Origin: Bacillota bacterium
Lineage (GTDB): Bacteria > Bacillota > Clostridia > Oscillospirales > Oscillospiraceae
Direction of reading: 5' to 3'
Assembly: GCA_028719885.1 (NCBI GenBank)
Contig: JAQYLT010000030.1
Coordinates: forward strand, 1-64,000
DNA length: 64,000 nt
Positions 15,811-24,051 of this stretch are shown here, piece by piece. The notes beneath the pieces were generated by a model. It made no database searches and was not told where the DNA came from. It was given only the letters and a program-made list of their open reading frames with translations. Numbering within the stretch: the stretch's first letter is position 1; every line of letters starts with the position of its first letter. A program made the position numbers and the translations under genes.

Positions 15811-16308
15811 TTTCAAGGAGGCATACCAGTTCATAACCGCCGTCAGGTTTTCCTCCCGGACGTAATGACCATCCCGCTGCAGCAGATAGAGCATCCGATC
15901 ATCTTGCTCTGTACGCTGCTGCTTGGAGGACAGGCCCTTGACCAGCATGGAGATCAACAGCTTATCCATTCCCTTTAGCTTTCCCCGGTCAAAGCCCCCC
16001 TGGAGGGTAAAGAGCGGCATCTCTTCCGGGATGGCTGTGGCTTTCCGCACCTCATTTTCCATGGTGCCGGTATCGCACAAGCCCACGCCGCATACCCCGC
16101 AGAGGCGGAACTCTTTCATCGCTTTGCGAAAGCCCTGGACCGAGCTGGCATGTATCCAGCCCAGATAGAGGATGGGGCTGCCCTGGGTCAGGCCATAGAG
16201 GGCATCCTCCAGGGGGTACACGGGAAGCGCCAGTTTCTTCCCCAACAGGTAGGCATACTCCCTGGTAAAGCCGGTTTTTGAGGTATAAACGATTGCATTC
16301 GGAATCAT
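15805..16308 (-). CDS. Flavodoxin domain protein
   Basis: A 167-residue protein with an N-terminal flavodoxin fold. VYTSKTGFTREYA (residues ~6-18) is the FMN phosphate-binding loop, and LYLGWIHASSVQGF occupies the second flavin-binding position. A CGVCGVGLC cysteine group lies in the middle. Such proteins carry electrons or act as small quinone/flavin reductases. ATG 16308 was chosen because the flavodoxin strand begins immediately; a longer frame reaches 16380 inside the permease gene. It follows the ABC permease by about 20 bases on the same strand and may be the last gene of that operon. Substrate unknown. Confidence 0.8.
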   Translation of the reverse strand: MIPNAIVYTSKTGFTREYAYLLGKKLALPVYPLEDALYGLTQGSPILYLGWIHASSVQGFRKAMKEFRLCGVCGVGLCDTGTMENEVRKATAIPEEMPLFTLQGGFDRGKLKGMDKLLISMLVKGLSSKQQRTEQDDRMLYLLQRDGHYVREENLTAVMNWYASLKE

Positions 16309-16327
16309 ATTACGGCGCTCCCTCTCA

Positions 16328-17233
16328 TCATCCGCGGTGTTTTTTCCCGGAAAGGACGGCCATGACAATGTACAAGCCAACGAAAATCAGAATGGACGCA
16401 ACCAGCACCAGATACATACCGGACAGCTCCACTTTCTTGTCGAAGAAATAGAGATTGCAGTCCACGCTGTCCCGGATGGCATCCACCACCACAGTGGGGA
16501 AGCCCTGGCTCTCCATCTCCTGAAACACCCCCCGCAGGGTGTGGTTTCGCAGCAGGCTGGTGCCGTAGGAGCCGGGCAAGAACGAAATCACCCGCTGCAG
16601 CCCCTCGCTGAAGCTGGAAATGGGCATATAGGCGCCGCAGATAAAGCCGTAGCCCGCGCTGACGATGGTGCCCACGGCGCTGGCCTGGCCATTGGTGGAC
16701 AGGGGGAAAATGACGCAGGAGGAAAGGGCGGTGCCAAACATCACAAGAAGAACCACGTCCAGCAGCAGCGCCGCCACATCTGCCGCCGTGAGGAACCAGC
16801 CCACCAGGTACAGATAGACCAGGCACACGGCTGCGGCGCCAACGGAAATCAGAAGCGTGGAGCACAGGGTGGAAAGATAGTAGCTGAGTGACAGCGTACT
16901 GCCCTTGATGGGGGCAATGGTCAGGTCCTGCCGGGCGCCGGTGGTCTTATCCTGCACCATCAGCAGATTGGAGCAGAACGCCACGGTGACACAGCTGACG
17001 GCCAGCAGAGAGGACACCAGCTGTCCCCCCACGCAGCCCCAGATCAGCTCATCCGAGACCGATGCTCCCGCCGCCTCCAAGGCGGAACGGAAGCTGTCCT
17101 CATACACATTTCCCAAAAAGGTGCTGTAGAGCACCAGAAGAATCAAGGGAGTAATCAGCGAGGTGAAGAACATCCCCTTATCCTTAAAATACAGCTTTGT
17201 ATTGCGCCGAATCAGCGCGGTCAGTCCGGTCAT
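16328..17233 (-). CDS. ABC transporter permease (ABC-2 type)
   Basis: A 301-residue ABC-2 permease with six hydrophobic segments. The start FKDKGMFFTSLITPLILLVLYSTFLG and the central GALLLDVV/FPLSTNGQ region match DrrB-like drug or lipid exporters, as does the large extracytoplasmic loop carrying FLPGSYGTSLLRNH. Its ATG (17233) overlaps the stop of the small upstream membrane protein (ATGA), showing translational coupling. With the ATPase at 17415 it should form a dimeric exporter. The exported compound cannot be told from sequence. Confidence 0.85.
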   Translation of the reverse strand: MTGLTALIRRNTKLYFKDKGMFFTSLITPLILLVLYSTFLGNVYEDSFRSALEAAGASVSDELIWGCVGGQLVSSLLAVSCVTVAFCSNLLMVQDKTTGARQDLTIAPIKGSTLSLSYYLSTLCSTLLISVGAAAVCLVYLYLVGWFLTAADVAALLLDVVLLVMFGTALSSCVIFPLSTNGQASAVGTIVSAGYGFICGAYMPISSFSEGLQRVISFLPGSYGTSLLRNHTLRGVFQEMESQGFPTVVVDAIRDSVDCNLYFFDKKVELSGMYLVLVASILIFVGLYIVMAVLSGKKHRG

Positions 17234-17418
17234 CTCCCCTGCTCCTTTCCATTCTTCCCCCATTTGATGGGCAGAACATTGCACAGATTCCCCGCCACAC
17301 TCAGGCCCAGTGCCAGAGGCAGGAAAAGCCCATCGTTCCAGTCAGTGAACATACAAATTGTCACAGAAGCCAGGGCGGCCAGGCACAGAATCATTCCAAT
17401 CAGGTGCTTGAGCTTCAT
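17230..17418 (-). CDS. Small membrane protein within the ABC exporter operon
   Basis: A 62-residue protein with two hydrophobic segments (about 6-24 and 30-48) separated by a short turn (DWNDG), ending in a basic tail (KWGKNGKEQGR). No family was recognised. It overlaps the ATPase gene upstream by 4 bases and the permease gene downstream by 4 bases (ATGA on both sides). All three are therefore translationally coupled, which suggests it is a subunit or helper of the exporter. Real gene by context; role unknown. Confidence 0.75.
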   Translation of the reverse strand: MKLKHLIGMILCLAALASVTICMFTDWNDGLFLPLALGLSVAGNLCNVLPIKWGKNGKEQGR

Positions 17419-18329
17419 TTCTCCGTCCCTCCCGTGAGCTTCTTCCCGGTGACGGCCAGGAACACATCGTCCATCTTTCCCTTGGTGATTTCAAAATCCT
17501 CAAATAGCTCCGGATACTGCCGAATCAGCTCCCGGGCGGCAGCGGTATTGGGCACCGAAACCCGGTAGGCATCCCGGATGGCCTCATAGGGCGCACCCAG
17601 TTTTTGAATCCGGGCTTCCTCCTGGCCGTAGATGGTGATGTAATCGCCGGTGTAGGTGTTTTTCAGCGTCAGAGGCGTTCCCTCAGCGGCGATTTTCCCG
17701 TGGTCCAGAATCACCACGAAGTCCGCATCCGCCGCCTCCTCCATGTAATGCGTGGTGAGAAAAACGGTCATCTTTTCCCTGCGGCGCAGATCGCCAATCA
17801 CCTGCCAAAGGCTGTTTCTGGTCTGGGGGTCCAGGCCGGTGGTGGGTTCATCCAAAATGAGAATTCTGGGCCGGTGGAGCAGGGCCCGGGCAATGTCGAT
17901 TCTCCTACGCTGTCCGCCGGAGAGCTTCCCCACCGGGCGGTTCAGCAAATCCTCAAAGCAGAGCAGGCCGGCCAGCTCCTCCAGCCGGGTCCGGAACTCC
18001 CCGCCCCGGATGCCATAGAGCGCCGCCCGGCTCCGGAGATTATCCCGGACGGAAAGCTCCTTATCCAGCACTGAGTTTTGAAACACCACGCCCAGACTCC
18101 GCTTGATTTCATCCGGCCTGCTGTCCAGGCTGCTGCCGCAGACCAGAACGCTGCCGCTGTCCTTGGGGAGCTGGCCGCAGAGGATGTTGATGGTGGTGGA
18201 CTTGCCCGCACCATTTACGCCCAGAAAGGCGAAAAGCTCTCCCTCTTTCACCCGGAAGCTCAGCTCCTGTACCGCTTTGACATCGCCAAAGGATTTGCAC
18301 AGGCCCTGGATTTCGATGATATTCTCCAT
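17415..18329 (-). CDS. ABC transporter ATP-binding protein (DrrA-like)
   Basis: A 304-residue ATPase. Motifs in order: Walker A GVNGAGKST (about 37-45), Q-loop FQNSVLD, signature LSGGQRRRIDIARAL, Walker [13 protein letters not shown] and the switch histidine in LTTHYMEEA. The ~70-residue C-terminal extension (ITKGKMDDVFLAVTGKKL) is typical of DrrA/CcmA-type export ATPases. ATG 18329 lies about 8 bases from GGAGG; an ATG at 18335 is too close to it. First gene of an exporter unit followed by a small membrane protein, a permease and a flavodoxin. Confidence 0.9.
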   Translation of the reverse strand: MENIIEIQGLCKSFGDVKAVQELSFRVKEGELFAFLGVNGAGKSTTINILCGQLPKDSGSVLVCGSSLDSRPDEIKRSLGVVFQNSVLDKELSVRDNLRSRAALYGIRGGEFRTRLEELAGLLCFEDLLNRPVGKLSGGQRRRIDIARALLHRPRILILDEPTTGLDPQTRNSLWQVIGDLRRREKMTVFLTTHYMEEAADADFVVILDHGKIAAEGTPLTLKNTYTGDYITIYGQEEARIQKLGAPYEAIRDAYRVSVPNTAAARELIRQYPELFEDFEITKGKMDDVFLAVTGKKLTGGTEK

Positions 18330-18342
18330 ATTCATTCCTCCG

Positions 18343-18534
18343 TCAGAATTCCGGTTCCTCGGGGATCAGTACCGCTGCCACCAGATAGGCCAGAATTCCG
18401 CTCCCCCAAAGGCAGCAGAAAATAATCCAGCCAAGGCGAATCAGCACCGGGTCCAAATTGAAATAGGCGGCGATTCCCGCGCACACGCCAACCAGCACTC
18501 TGCCCTCCCGGGGGCGATAGATTTTTTTATTCAT
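18343..18534 (-). CDS. PspC domain protein
   Basis: A 63-residue protein consisting of one PspC domain: KKIYRPREGRVLVGVCAGIAAYF followed by DPVLIRLGWIIF and a hydrophobic C-terminal helix (GILAYLVAAVLIP). Stand-alone PspC proteins are common in Firmicutes and relate to envelope stress or membrane anchoring of regulators. ATG 18534 follows GAGGG. It precedes the ABC exporter genes by 13 bases on the same strand and is probably the first gene of that operon, hinting that the exporter deals with membrane stress (inference). Confidence 0.85.
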   Translation of the reverse strand: MNKKIYRPREGRVLVGVCAGIAAYFNLDPVLIRLGWIIFCCLWGSGILAYLVAAVLIPEEPEF

Positions 18535-18642
18535 AAGCAACTACCCTCTTTCTTGATTTACTTGGATTATATACGAGGCTCCGGTTTTTCGATAGTCTGC
18601 TTTTCTATGTGAATGTGTTCTTTTTTCAGATATCAGAAACAG

Positions 18643-18672
18643 GAAACGCCCCGCCGGGGCGGAGCGTTTTCG
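18643..18672 (-). terminator. Terminator after the flavoprotein gene at 18674
   Basis: AAACGCCCCGCC and GGGGCGGAGCGTTT pair in a GC-rich hairpin; the minus strand continues GTTTCCTGTTTCT. Confidence 0.6.
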
Positions 18673-18673
18673 A

Positions 18674-19369
18674 TTATGACCGCCAGGGTCTTTCTGCTTT
18701 GTGCCAGCCACGCTTCTCCCAGTAGCCGTAATCCGGCTCCATGGGCGGAAAATGCTTATGGGCAAAGCGCATGAGATAGAACCATTTCTTTCCCCGGAAA
18801 TTGCAGCCCTGCTTTGCTGCATTTTCCCCAATTGTATCGGCCAATTTTGTTGTTTTCCGTTCAATCTTCTTCCGGATGCCGTTGGGGATTTCCTTGGGGC
18901 TGGTGGCCTGGACGCCAAAGCCCAACCGGTATACCTTCCGGATGCCCCACATTTCCAGGCTGTCGGCCATGTCCCGGGTGGTGCTGCTCATGCCGCCGCC
19001 TGCGGCTGTGGAAATGGCCACTGCCTGCTTCCGGCTCATTTCAGGCCGGGGCCGGTGCACCATCCACCAGGTGCCGAAATGGTCCAAAAAGCTCATCATC
19101 TGCCCGGTAGCGTGGTAAACATACACCGGGCTGTCCAGAATGATCAGCTCCGCCTCCAGCATGGCCTCCATCAGGGGCTCCAGCATTTCATAATGAGGAC
19201 AATGGGACAGCTCCGTCCGAAAGCAGGTGGTACAGCCCATGCAGGGTTTATCAAAATCCCGGGGAAGATAAAATTCCTTTGTCTCGCCGCCCACCTTTTC
19301 TGCCAGAAGTCTGGCAACCATATGGGTGCTTCCGTGATGGTTTTGTCCATGAATGAGGACAATTTTCAT
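18674..19369 (-). CDS. NAD(P)H-dependent flavoprotein oxidoreductase
   Basis: A 231-residue protein of the iron-sulfur flavoprotein/NADPH-dependent FMN reductase group. The N-terminal IVLIHGQNHHGSTHMVARLL is the FMN-binding loop, followed by a CMGCTTCFRTELSHC cysteine cluster (about 43-57) of the iron-sulfur flavoprotein type and SPVYVYHATGQMMSFLDH in the active-site region. The start at 19369 overlaps the response regulator stop by 4 bases (ATGA). The gene is therefore co-translated with the two-component system, an unusual partner for it. Substrate unknown. Confidence 0.85.
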   Translation of the reverse strand: MKIVLIHGQNHHGSTHMVARLLAEKVGGETKEFYLPRDFDKPCMGCTTCFRTELSHCPHYEMLEPLMEAMLEAELIILDSPVYVYHATGQMMSFLDHFGTWWMVHRPRPEMSRKQAVAISTAAGGGMSSTTRDMADSLEMWGIRKVYRLGFGVQATSPKEIPNGIRKKIERKTTKLADTIGENAAKQGCNFRGKKWFYLMRFAHKHFPPMEPDYGYWEKRGWHKAERPWRS

Positions 19370-20109
19370 TTTGACACCTCCAAAAAATCCCGCCTGAATT
19401 GGGAGGGCGTGACCCCCTCCGCCTTTTTAAACGCCTTGGTAAACACCCGATAGTCCAAGAAACCCAGCTGCTCCGAGATTTCCCCGATGGACAGGGCCGT
19501 GGACAGCAGCAGCGTTTTGGCCCGCTCCATCCGAATGTTTGTAAAGTAGGTGAGAAAATTCACCCCAATTTCGTTTTTGAACAGCTGGCTGATGTACTGG
19601 GCACTGAGATGGAATTCCTCCGACAGCACGCCCAGGCTCACCTCCTCCGAAAGGTGCTCCTGCAAATATCGGGTAATGCTCACGATCACCCGTTCCTCCG
19701 ACGGCGCTGCCTCCGGGGGCAGCTGCCGCTGGAACAGAGCGATTTTCAAATTGTCGATACAGGAGCCGAATTCCTCGTAGTTGACGGGCTTGAGGATATA
19801 GTCGGTGATTTTCAGCCGGAGGGCCTCCCGGCAATAGGCGAAGTCATCATAGCCCGACACGATCACAAAAGCCATCTCCGGGTATTTCATCCGGCTGCAC
19901 TGAATGACCTTTAAGCCATTCATCACCGGGATGTTGATATCCATAATCACCAGGTCCGGCCTCAGAAGGTCGATTTGGGACAGCGCCTCCATGCCATCGG
20001 CGGCCTCGCCAACCACCTGACAGTCGTGGGCCTCCCAGTCGAAGAGCTGCTTAAAGCCCTGCCGAATCAGAATTTCGTCATCCACCAATAAAACCCGCAG
20101 CTTTTTCAT
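19366..20109 (-). CDS. Response regulator with AraC-type output domain (YesN-like)
   Basis: A 247-residue regulator. The receiver domain (about 1-120) has VDDE near the start, phospho-acceptor aspartate in VIMDINIPVMNG and lysine in ILKPVN. A C-terminal AraC domain carries two helix-turn-helix units (LGVLSEEFHLSAQYISQLFK and IGEISEQLGFLDYRVFTKAFKK). ATG 20109 overlaps the kinase stop (ATGA); an upstream frame to 20178 lies within the kinase gene. This pairing is the usual YesM/YesN type, often governing sugar or polysaccharide uptake. The monosaccharide importer at 22814-26873 is a possible target, though it is not adjacent. Confidence 0.9.
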   Translation of the reverse strand: MKKLRVLLVDDEILIRQGFKQLFDWEAHDCQVVGEAADGMEALSQIDLLRPDLVIMDINIPVMNGLKVIQCSRMKYPEMAFVIVSGYDDFAYCREALRLKITDYILKPVNYEEFGSCIDNLKIALFQRQLPPEAAPSEERVIVSITRYLQEHLSEEVSLGVLSEEFHLSAQYISQLFKNEIGVNFLTYFTNIRMERAKTLLLSTALSIGEISEQLGFLDYRVFTKAFKKAEGVTPSQFRRDFLEVSK

Positions 20110-21410
20110 GTTCCATCCTCCATAAGCGGCAGCAGCATATGGGCTGTGACGCCGCCGGTGTCGTTCTCCGTGTACCAAAGGCCGTATTCTCTTCCGCAGA
20201 GCAGCTTGATTCTCTTTTGTACATTCAAGATGCCGATGCTGTTGCCCGTGAGCTTGGCCGGCTGCCGGGCATAGCAGCGGAGCATTTTGTCAACGGCATC
20301 CTTTTTCCCCGGCTCAAAGCCGCTGCCCGTGTCCCGGACGGCGATTTCCATCTGGTTTTCCCCGGTTCTCCTGGCGGAAATCTCCACCTTTCCCCGGTAG
20401 CCCTTGTTTTTCAGCCCGTGAACCAGACTGTTCTCCACAATGGGCTGCATGATGAAATTGGGCACCTGCATTCCGCCCAGCTCCGGATCGATGTCATAGG
20501 TGCATTCCAGCTCCGGATAGCGGTAGCACATCAGCTCCATATAGGCCTCTAAAAGCTCCATCTCGTCGTCCAGCGTCACCATGGGCCGGTCCACCTTGAC
20601 GCTGAGCCGGAAGAAATCCACCAGGTGCATTAAAAGCTCCGCCACCTGCTTGTCCCCGTTGAGCTGGGCCTGAATTCGGATGGTATCCAGGGTGTTATAG
20701 AGGAAATGGGGATTGACCTGGCTTTTTAAGTACAGCATGGACATTTTCTGCTCTGTCAGCTCCGCCCGGAGAATATCCGGATTTTCCAGAATCACGTAAA
20801 AGGCCAGGGTAATCAGGGTGATGCCCAGGCCGCTGATGAGCCAGGTATGGTTGATGGCCTGCAGGGTGGTGCCAATCAGCTCCACCGCACAGGCAAACAG
20901 GATGGCCATCTTCTCTTTTTTCCGGATGGAACGCCAATTAAACAGCAGCAGTCCGGTGCCCAGCAGGAAATAAAAGGCCACACTGATGTAGCAGAAGACC
21001 ACGTGGATGCCGTCGGAATAATTTCCCTGGGGGGTTACGGCATAGTGGATGGGCAGCAGCATATTTCCCAGCTCTGCAATCACCAGATAAACCCCGGCGG
21101 AAAGGTCCAGCCGACGGGGCTTTCCGGTTTCCTCCTCCACCAAAATGGCAATGTACTGATAGAACAGGAAAAAAATCAAAATCATGGTGCCGATGAACAG
21201 CCGGTGAAAGGTATTGTTCAGGAACACCGGCACGGTATCCAGGTGATTTACGGTATAAACCGTGATTCCGTCAAACACCAGGTGCAGCAATACCACCATC
21301 AGCAGCATGGAAAAGGTACGGTGAAGCTGGGTGAATTTCTTTTCCGCGGAGTAGTAGGTGTTGGCCACAAAGGCAAGCACCAGGAACAGGGCAATCTCCA
21401 TCCGAAGCAT
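20106..21410 (-). CDS. Sensor histidine kinase, LytS/YesM type
   Basis: A 434-residue membrane kinase. The N-terminal ~210 residues form about six membrane helices with no large extracellular domain. The phospho-acceptor histidine is in the family motif QVNPHFLYNTLDTI, and the ATP lid motifs PIVENSLVHGLKNKG (N box) and DTGSGF (G1) follow. GNSIGILNVQKRIKLLCG matches the GHKL G2 region. ATG 21410 has AGGAGG at 6-7 bases; the open frame extends far upstream, antisense to the glycosyltransferase, and that part is not used. First gene of a three-gene unit with the regulator and flavoprotein. Confidence 0.9.
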   Translation of the reverse strand: MLRMEIALFLVLAFVANTYYSAEKKFTQLHRTFSMLLMVVLLHLVFDGITVYTVNHLDTVPVFLNNTFHRLFIGTMILIFFLFYQYIAILVEEETGKPRRLDLSAGVYLVIAELGNMLLPIHYAVTPQGNYSDGIHVVFCYISVAFYFLLGTGLLLFNWRSIRKKEKMAILFACAVELIGTTLQAINHTWLISGLGITLITLAFYVILENPDILRAELTEQKMSMLYLKSQVNPHFLYNTLDTIRIQAQLNGDKQVAELLMHLVDFFRLSVKVDRPMVTLDDEMELLEAYMELMCYRYPELECTYDIDPELGGMQVPNFIMQPIVENSLVHGLKNKGYRGKVEISARRTGENQMEIAVRDTGSGFEPGKKDAVDKMLRCYARQPAKLTGNSIGILNVQKRIKLLCGREYGLWYTENDTGGVTAHMLLPLMEDGT

Positions 21411-21519
21411 GCCATCTCCTCCTTTCCTGACCATTATATAGCCTTTCGCCAAAAAATGATAGGGAGAAAACCAGGGCAAATGTGTCTTTTTTATAGGCAG
21501 CGGCGGATTCGGGAAAGGA

Positions 21520-21548
21520 TTGACGGAAAAGGAATCCCGCTGTATAAT
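21520..21548 (+). promoter_or_regulatory. Promoter of the glycosyltransferase gene
   Basis: TTGACG, 17-base spacer, TATAAT, 28 bases before the ATG at 21576. A near-consensus sigma-A promoter. Confidence 0.75.
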
Positions 21549-21575
21549 GGATTCAAAATACCAGGAGGAAATAAG

Positions 21576-22703
21576 ATGAAGGTTTTTTACTACTGCAATT
21601 TCCCCTCTCCTTATTATGTTGGCTTTCTCAACGAATTGGGTAAGCTGTGCGAATTGACGGCTGTGTTTGAGCGCGGTTCCTCCAACGATCGGGACGACAG
21701 CTGGAAGCAGTTCTCCGCTCCCAACGTCAAAAACCTGATCATCCTGCACGGAATCCACACTGCCCCCGAGTACGCTTTCTGCCCTCAGATCATCGGGATT
21801 CTGAACCGCGAGAAATTCGATGCCGTGATTGTCCACGACCCGGCCTCCCCTACCGGCCTGTGGCTGATTGGGTATCTGAAGCTGAAGAAAATTCCCTTTG
21901 CCTTTCAATGCGAGGGTGGCTTCCCCGGGGATGGAAAAACCGGTCTGAAAGAGAAATTCAAGCGGGCCCTGTTTTCCGGCGCCCAACTCTATCTCAGCGC
22001 CCCGGGGCCGGAGCACTGCTATTTTAAAGCCTATGGCGCGCCGGATTCCCGTCTTGTCTACTATCCCTTTGCCTCTTTTTATCAGAGAGACATTCTGGAG
22101 AGGCCCAAATCCCCAGCGGAAAAGCAAGCCATCCGGGAGGAGCTGGGCATTGAGGAGGAACAGGTGATTGTCAGCGTTGGGCGAATCATCCCCTCCAAGG
22201 GATACGACACCCTCCTCGACGCAATTAAGGACCTGCCTGAGAAGGTGGGAACCTACATCGTCAGCGGACCGGCAACCGAGGAGCTGCAAAGAAGAATGGA
22301 TGGCTACGGTCTGAAAAACGTTCACTTTGTTGATTTCATGCCCAAAGAGCAGCTTTGGAAATACTACCAAATGGCGGATTTTCTGGTTCTTCCCACCCGG
22401 TACGATTCCTGGGGACTGTTTGTCAACGAGGCCATGGCCAACGGTCTTCCGGTGATCACCACCAAGCAGTGCGCCGCCGGATTGGACCTGATCGTCGATG
22501 GGGAAAACGGCTATTTGGTAAACGCTGACGATGTGCCCAGCCTGACAGAGGAGATCAACCACCTGCTCTCCCACCCGGAAGAGCGGGAGAAAATGGCATG
22601 GAACAATATCCAAAAAATCCAACCCTATTCCTTTGAGCAGCAGGCAGCGGTGACCATGCAGGCATTGGACCGATTCTTCCCCACGGAGCATTCCAAGGAG
22701 TGA
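21576..22703 (+). CDS. Glycosyltransferase family 4 protein
   Basis: A 375-residue GT-B glycosyltransferase. The C-terminal half shows the GT4 pattern: VSVGRIIPSKGYDTLLDAI, then TRYDSWGLFVNEAMANGLPV with the donor-binding glutamate, and GENGYLVNADD. The N-terminal half has a Rossmann-like start (FYYCNFPSPYYVGFLNEL) that resembles acceptor-side domains of polysaccharide synthesis enzymes. ATG 21576 follows CAGGAGGAA. It stands alone with its own promoter between two minus-strand groups. Donor and acceptor sugars are unknown; cell-surface glycan synthesis is the likely role. Confidence 0.85.
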   Translation: MKVFYYCNFPSPYYVGFLNELGKLCELTAVFERGSSNDRDDSWKQFSAPNVKNLIILHGIHTAPEYAFCPQIIGILNREKFDAVIVHDPASPTGLWLIGYLKLKKIPFAFQCEGGFPGDGKTGLKEKFKRALFSGAQLYLSAPGPEHCYFKAYGAPDSRLVYYPFASFYQRDILERPKSPAEKQAIREELGIEEEQVIVSVGRIIPSKGYDTLLDAIKDLPEKVGTYIVSGPATEELQRRMDGYGLKNVHFVDFMPKEQLWKYYQMADFLVLPTRYDSWGLFVNEAMANGLPVITTKQCAAGLDLIVDGENGYLVNADDVPSLTEEINHLLSHPEEREKMAWNNIQKIQPYSFEQQAAVTMQALDRFFPTEHSKE

Positions 22704-22756
22704 TTCCGACGGAGGATGTGGCGGTTTCTCCCCTAAGCAAAACCAATAAGCACATA

Positions 22757-22794
22757 CAAAAATCAGCGGCGGACCATTTTCGGTTCGCCGCTGA
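22757..22794 (-). terminator. Terminator of the sugar importer operon
   Basis: On the minus strand TCAGCGGCGAACC and GGTCCGCCGCTGA form a 13-bp stem (one mismatch) followed by TTTTTG. Confidence 0.8.
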
Positions 22795-22813
22795 AATGAT
22801 AATTGGGATTGAA

Positions 22814-24034
22814 TTAGCTCTGCTTCCGCTTGGAGACCACGTCGAAAATGACGGCGGCCAGCAGGACCAGGCCCTTGACGACCTTCTGGTAGTTGGCATC
22901 CACGCCCATGATGGACATGCCGATGTTGATGACACCCATCAGGATGGCGCCGATGATAACACCGGGGACGGTACCAATGCCGCCGTAAGCGGAGGCGCCG
23001 CCGATGAAGCAGGAGCCGATGGCGTCCATCTCATAGTTCTGGCCGTAGGTGGGCTGGGCGGAGGTGAGCCGGGCGATGGTCAGCATACCGGCAAAGGCAG
23101 CCAGCAGGCCCATGTTGGCATAGGCGATGAAGTAAATCTTGTTGGTATTGATGCCGGAGAGCTTGGTAGCCAGCTCGTTGCCGCCAACGGCATAGAAGTG
23201 ACGGCCGATGGTGGTCTTGGAGGTGATGTAGGAATAGATGGCAATGATCAGGGCAACCCAAATGAGAGCGGTGGGCAGGCCCTTGTGCTTGGCCAGCTTA
23301 TAGGAGAAGAATCCAATCAGAGCCACGATCACGACGGACTTGATCACGGTGGAGGTCAGAGAGCCAACCTCGTAGCCCTTTTTCAGCCGGTTGCTCCGGC
23401 TAACAAAAGTGACGATCACGTAAACCACAGCGGCAATGGCAGCCACCACCAGGCAGAGAATGTTGATTCCCTCGCCATGGAAAATATCGGGCACATAGCA
23501 ATCAGCGCCGCCGCCGAAGAGCCGGACAAAGGTGGCATCCTTCACCGCCAGGGTCTTGCCCTGGAGCACCACGTTGGACAGGCCCCGGAACACCAGCATA
23601 CCAGCCAGAGTGGTGATAAAGGGAGGTACCTTTACATAGGCAATCCAGAACGCCTGCCAGGAGCCGATGGCGAGACCAATGGCCAGCATCGCCAGAACCG
23701 CCAGCCACATATTCACGCCCTTGCTCATCATCACGGCACCGATGGCACCGACGAAGCAAACCACGGAGCCGACGGACAGGTCGATGTTGCCGCCGGTGAG
23801 GATGCACAGCAGCATACCGGTGGCCAGCACGAACACGTAAGCGTTCTGGGCGAACAGGTTATTGATATTCTGGGGCAGCAGAATCTTGCCCTTGGTCTGC
23901 CAGGTAAAGAAAGCGGCCACCAGCACCAGAACCAGCACCATGGTATACTTCTGCACAAAGTCCAGAACAGACTTCTTGCTCAGGGGGGAAGCCTTTGCCC
24001 CCTTGGACACATCCAATGTTACATCCTTTTTCAT
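22814..24034 (-). CDS. mmsB: Multiple monosaccharide ABC transporter permease
   Basis: A 406-residue permease of the GguB/XylH type with about ten membrane segments. Diagnostic stretches are GGNIDLSVGS, FITTLAGMLVFRG, the coupling loop SKTTIGRHFYAVGGNELATKLSGI and ASAYGGIGTVPGVIIGA. The 406-residue length and the inserted loop around GADCYVPDIF fit the multiple-monosaccharide subgroup rather than the shorter RbsC group. ATG 24034 follows AAAGGAG. It is the last gene of a three-gene importer, 17 bases after the ATPase. Sugar specificity (glucose, xylose, arabinose or galactose in relatives) cannot be read from sequence. Confidence 0.9.
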   Translation of the reverse strand: MKKDVTLDVSKGAKASPLSKKSVLDFVQKYTMVLVLVLVAAFFTWQTKGKILLPQNINNLFAQNAYVFVLATGMLLCILTGGNIDLSVGSVVCFVGAIGAVMMSKGVNMWLAVLAMLAIGLAIGSWQAFWIAYVKVPPFITTLAGMLVFRGLSNVVLQGKTLAVKDATFVRLFGGGADCYVPDIFHGEGINILCLVVAAIAAVVYVIVTFVSRSNRLKKGYEVGSLTSTVIKSVVIVALIGFFSYKLAKHKGLPTALIWVALIIAIYSYITSKTTIGRHFYAVGGNELATKLSGINTNKIYFIAYANMGLLAAFAGMLTIARLTSAQPTYGQNYEMDAIGSCFIGGASAYGGIGTVPGVIIGAILMGVINIGMSIMGVDANYQKVVKGLVLLAAVIFDVVSKRKQS

Positions 24035-24051
24035 CTGCTGATTCTCCTTTG

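Noticed and set aside
20106..22691. Reading the kinase frame as one 861-residue protein
   Set aside because: The part upstream of 21410 is antisense to the glycosyltransferase. A clear ribosome site and start exist at 21410, and the family length is about 430.
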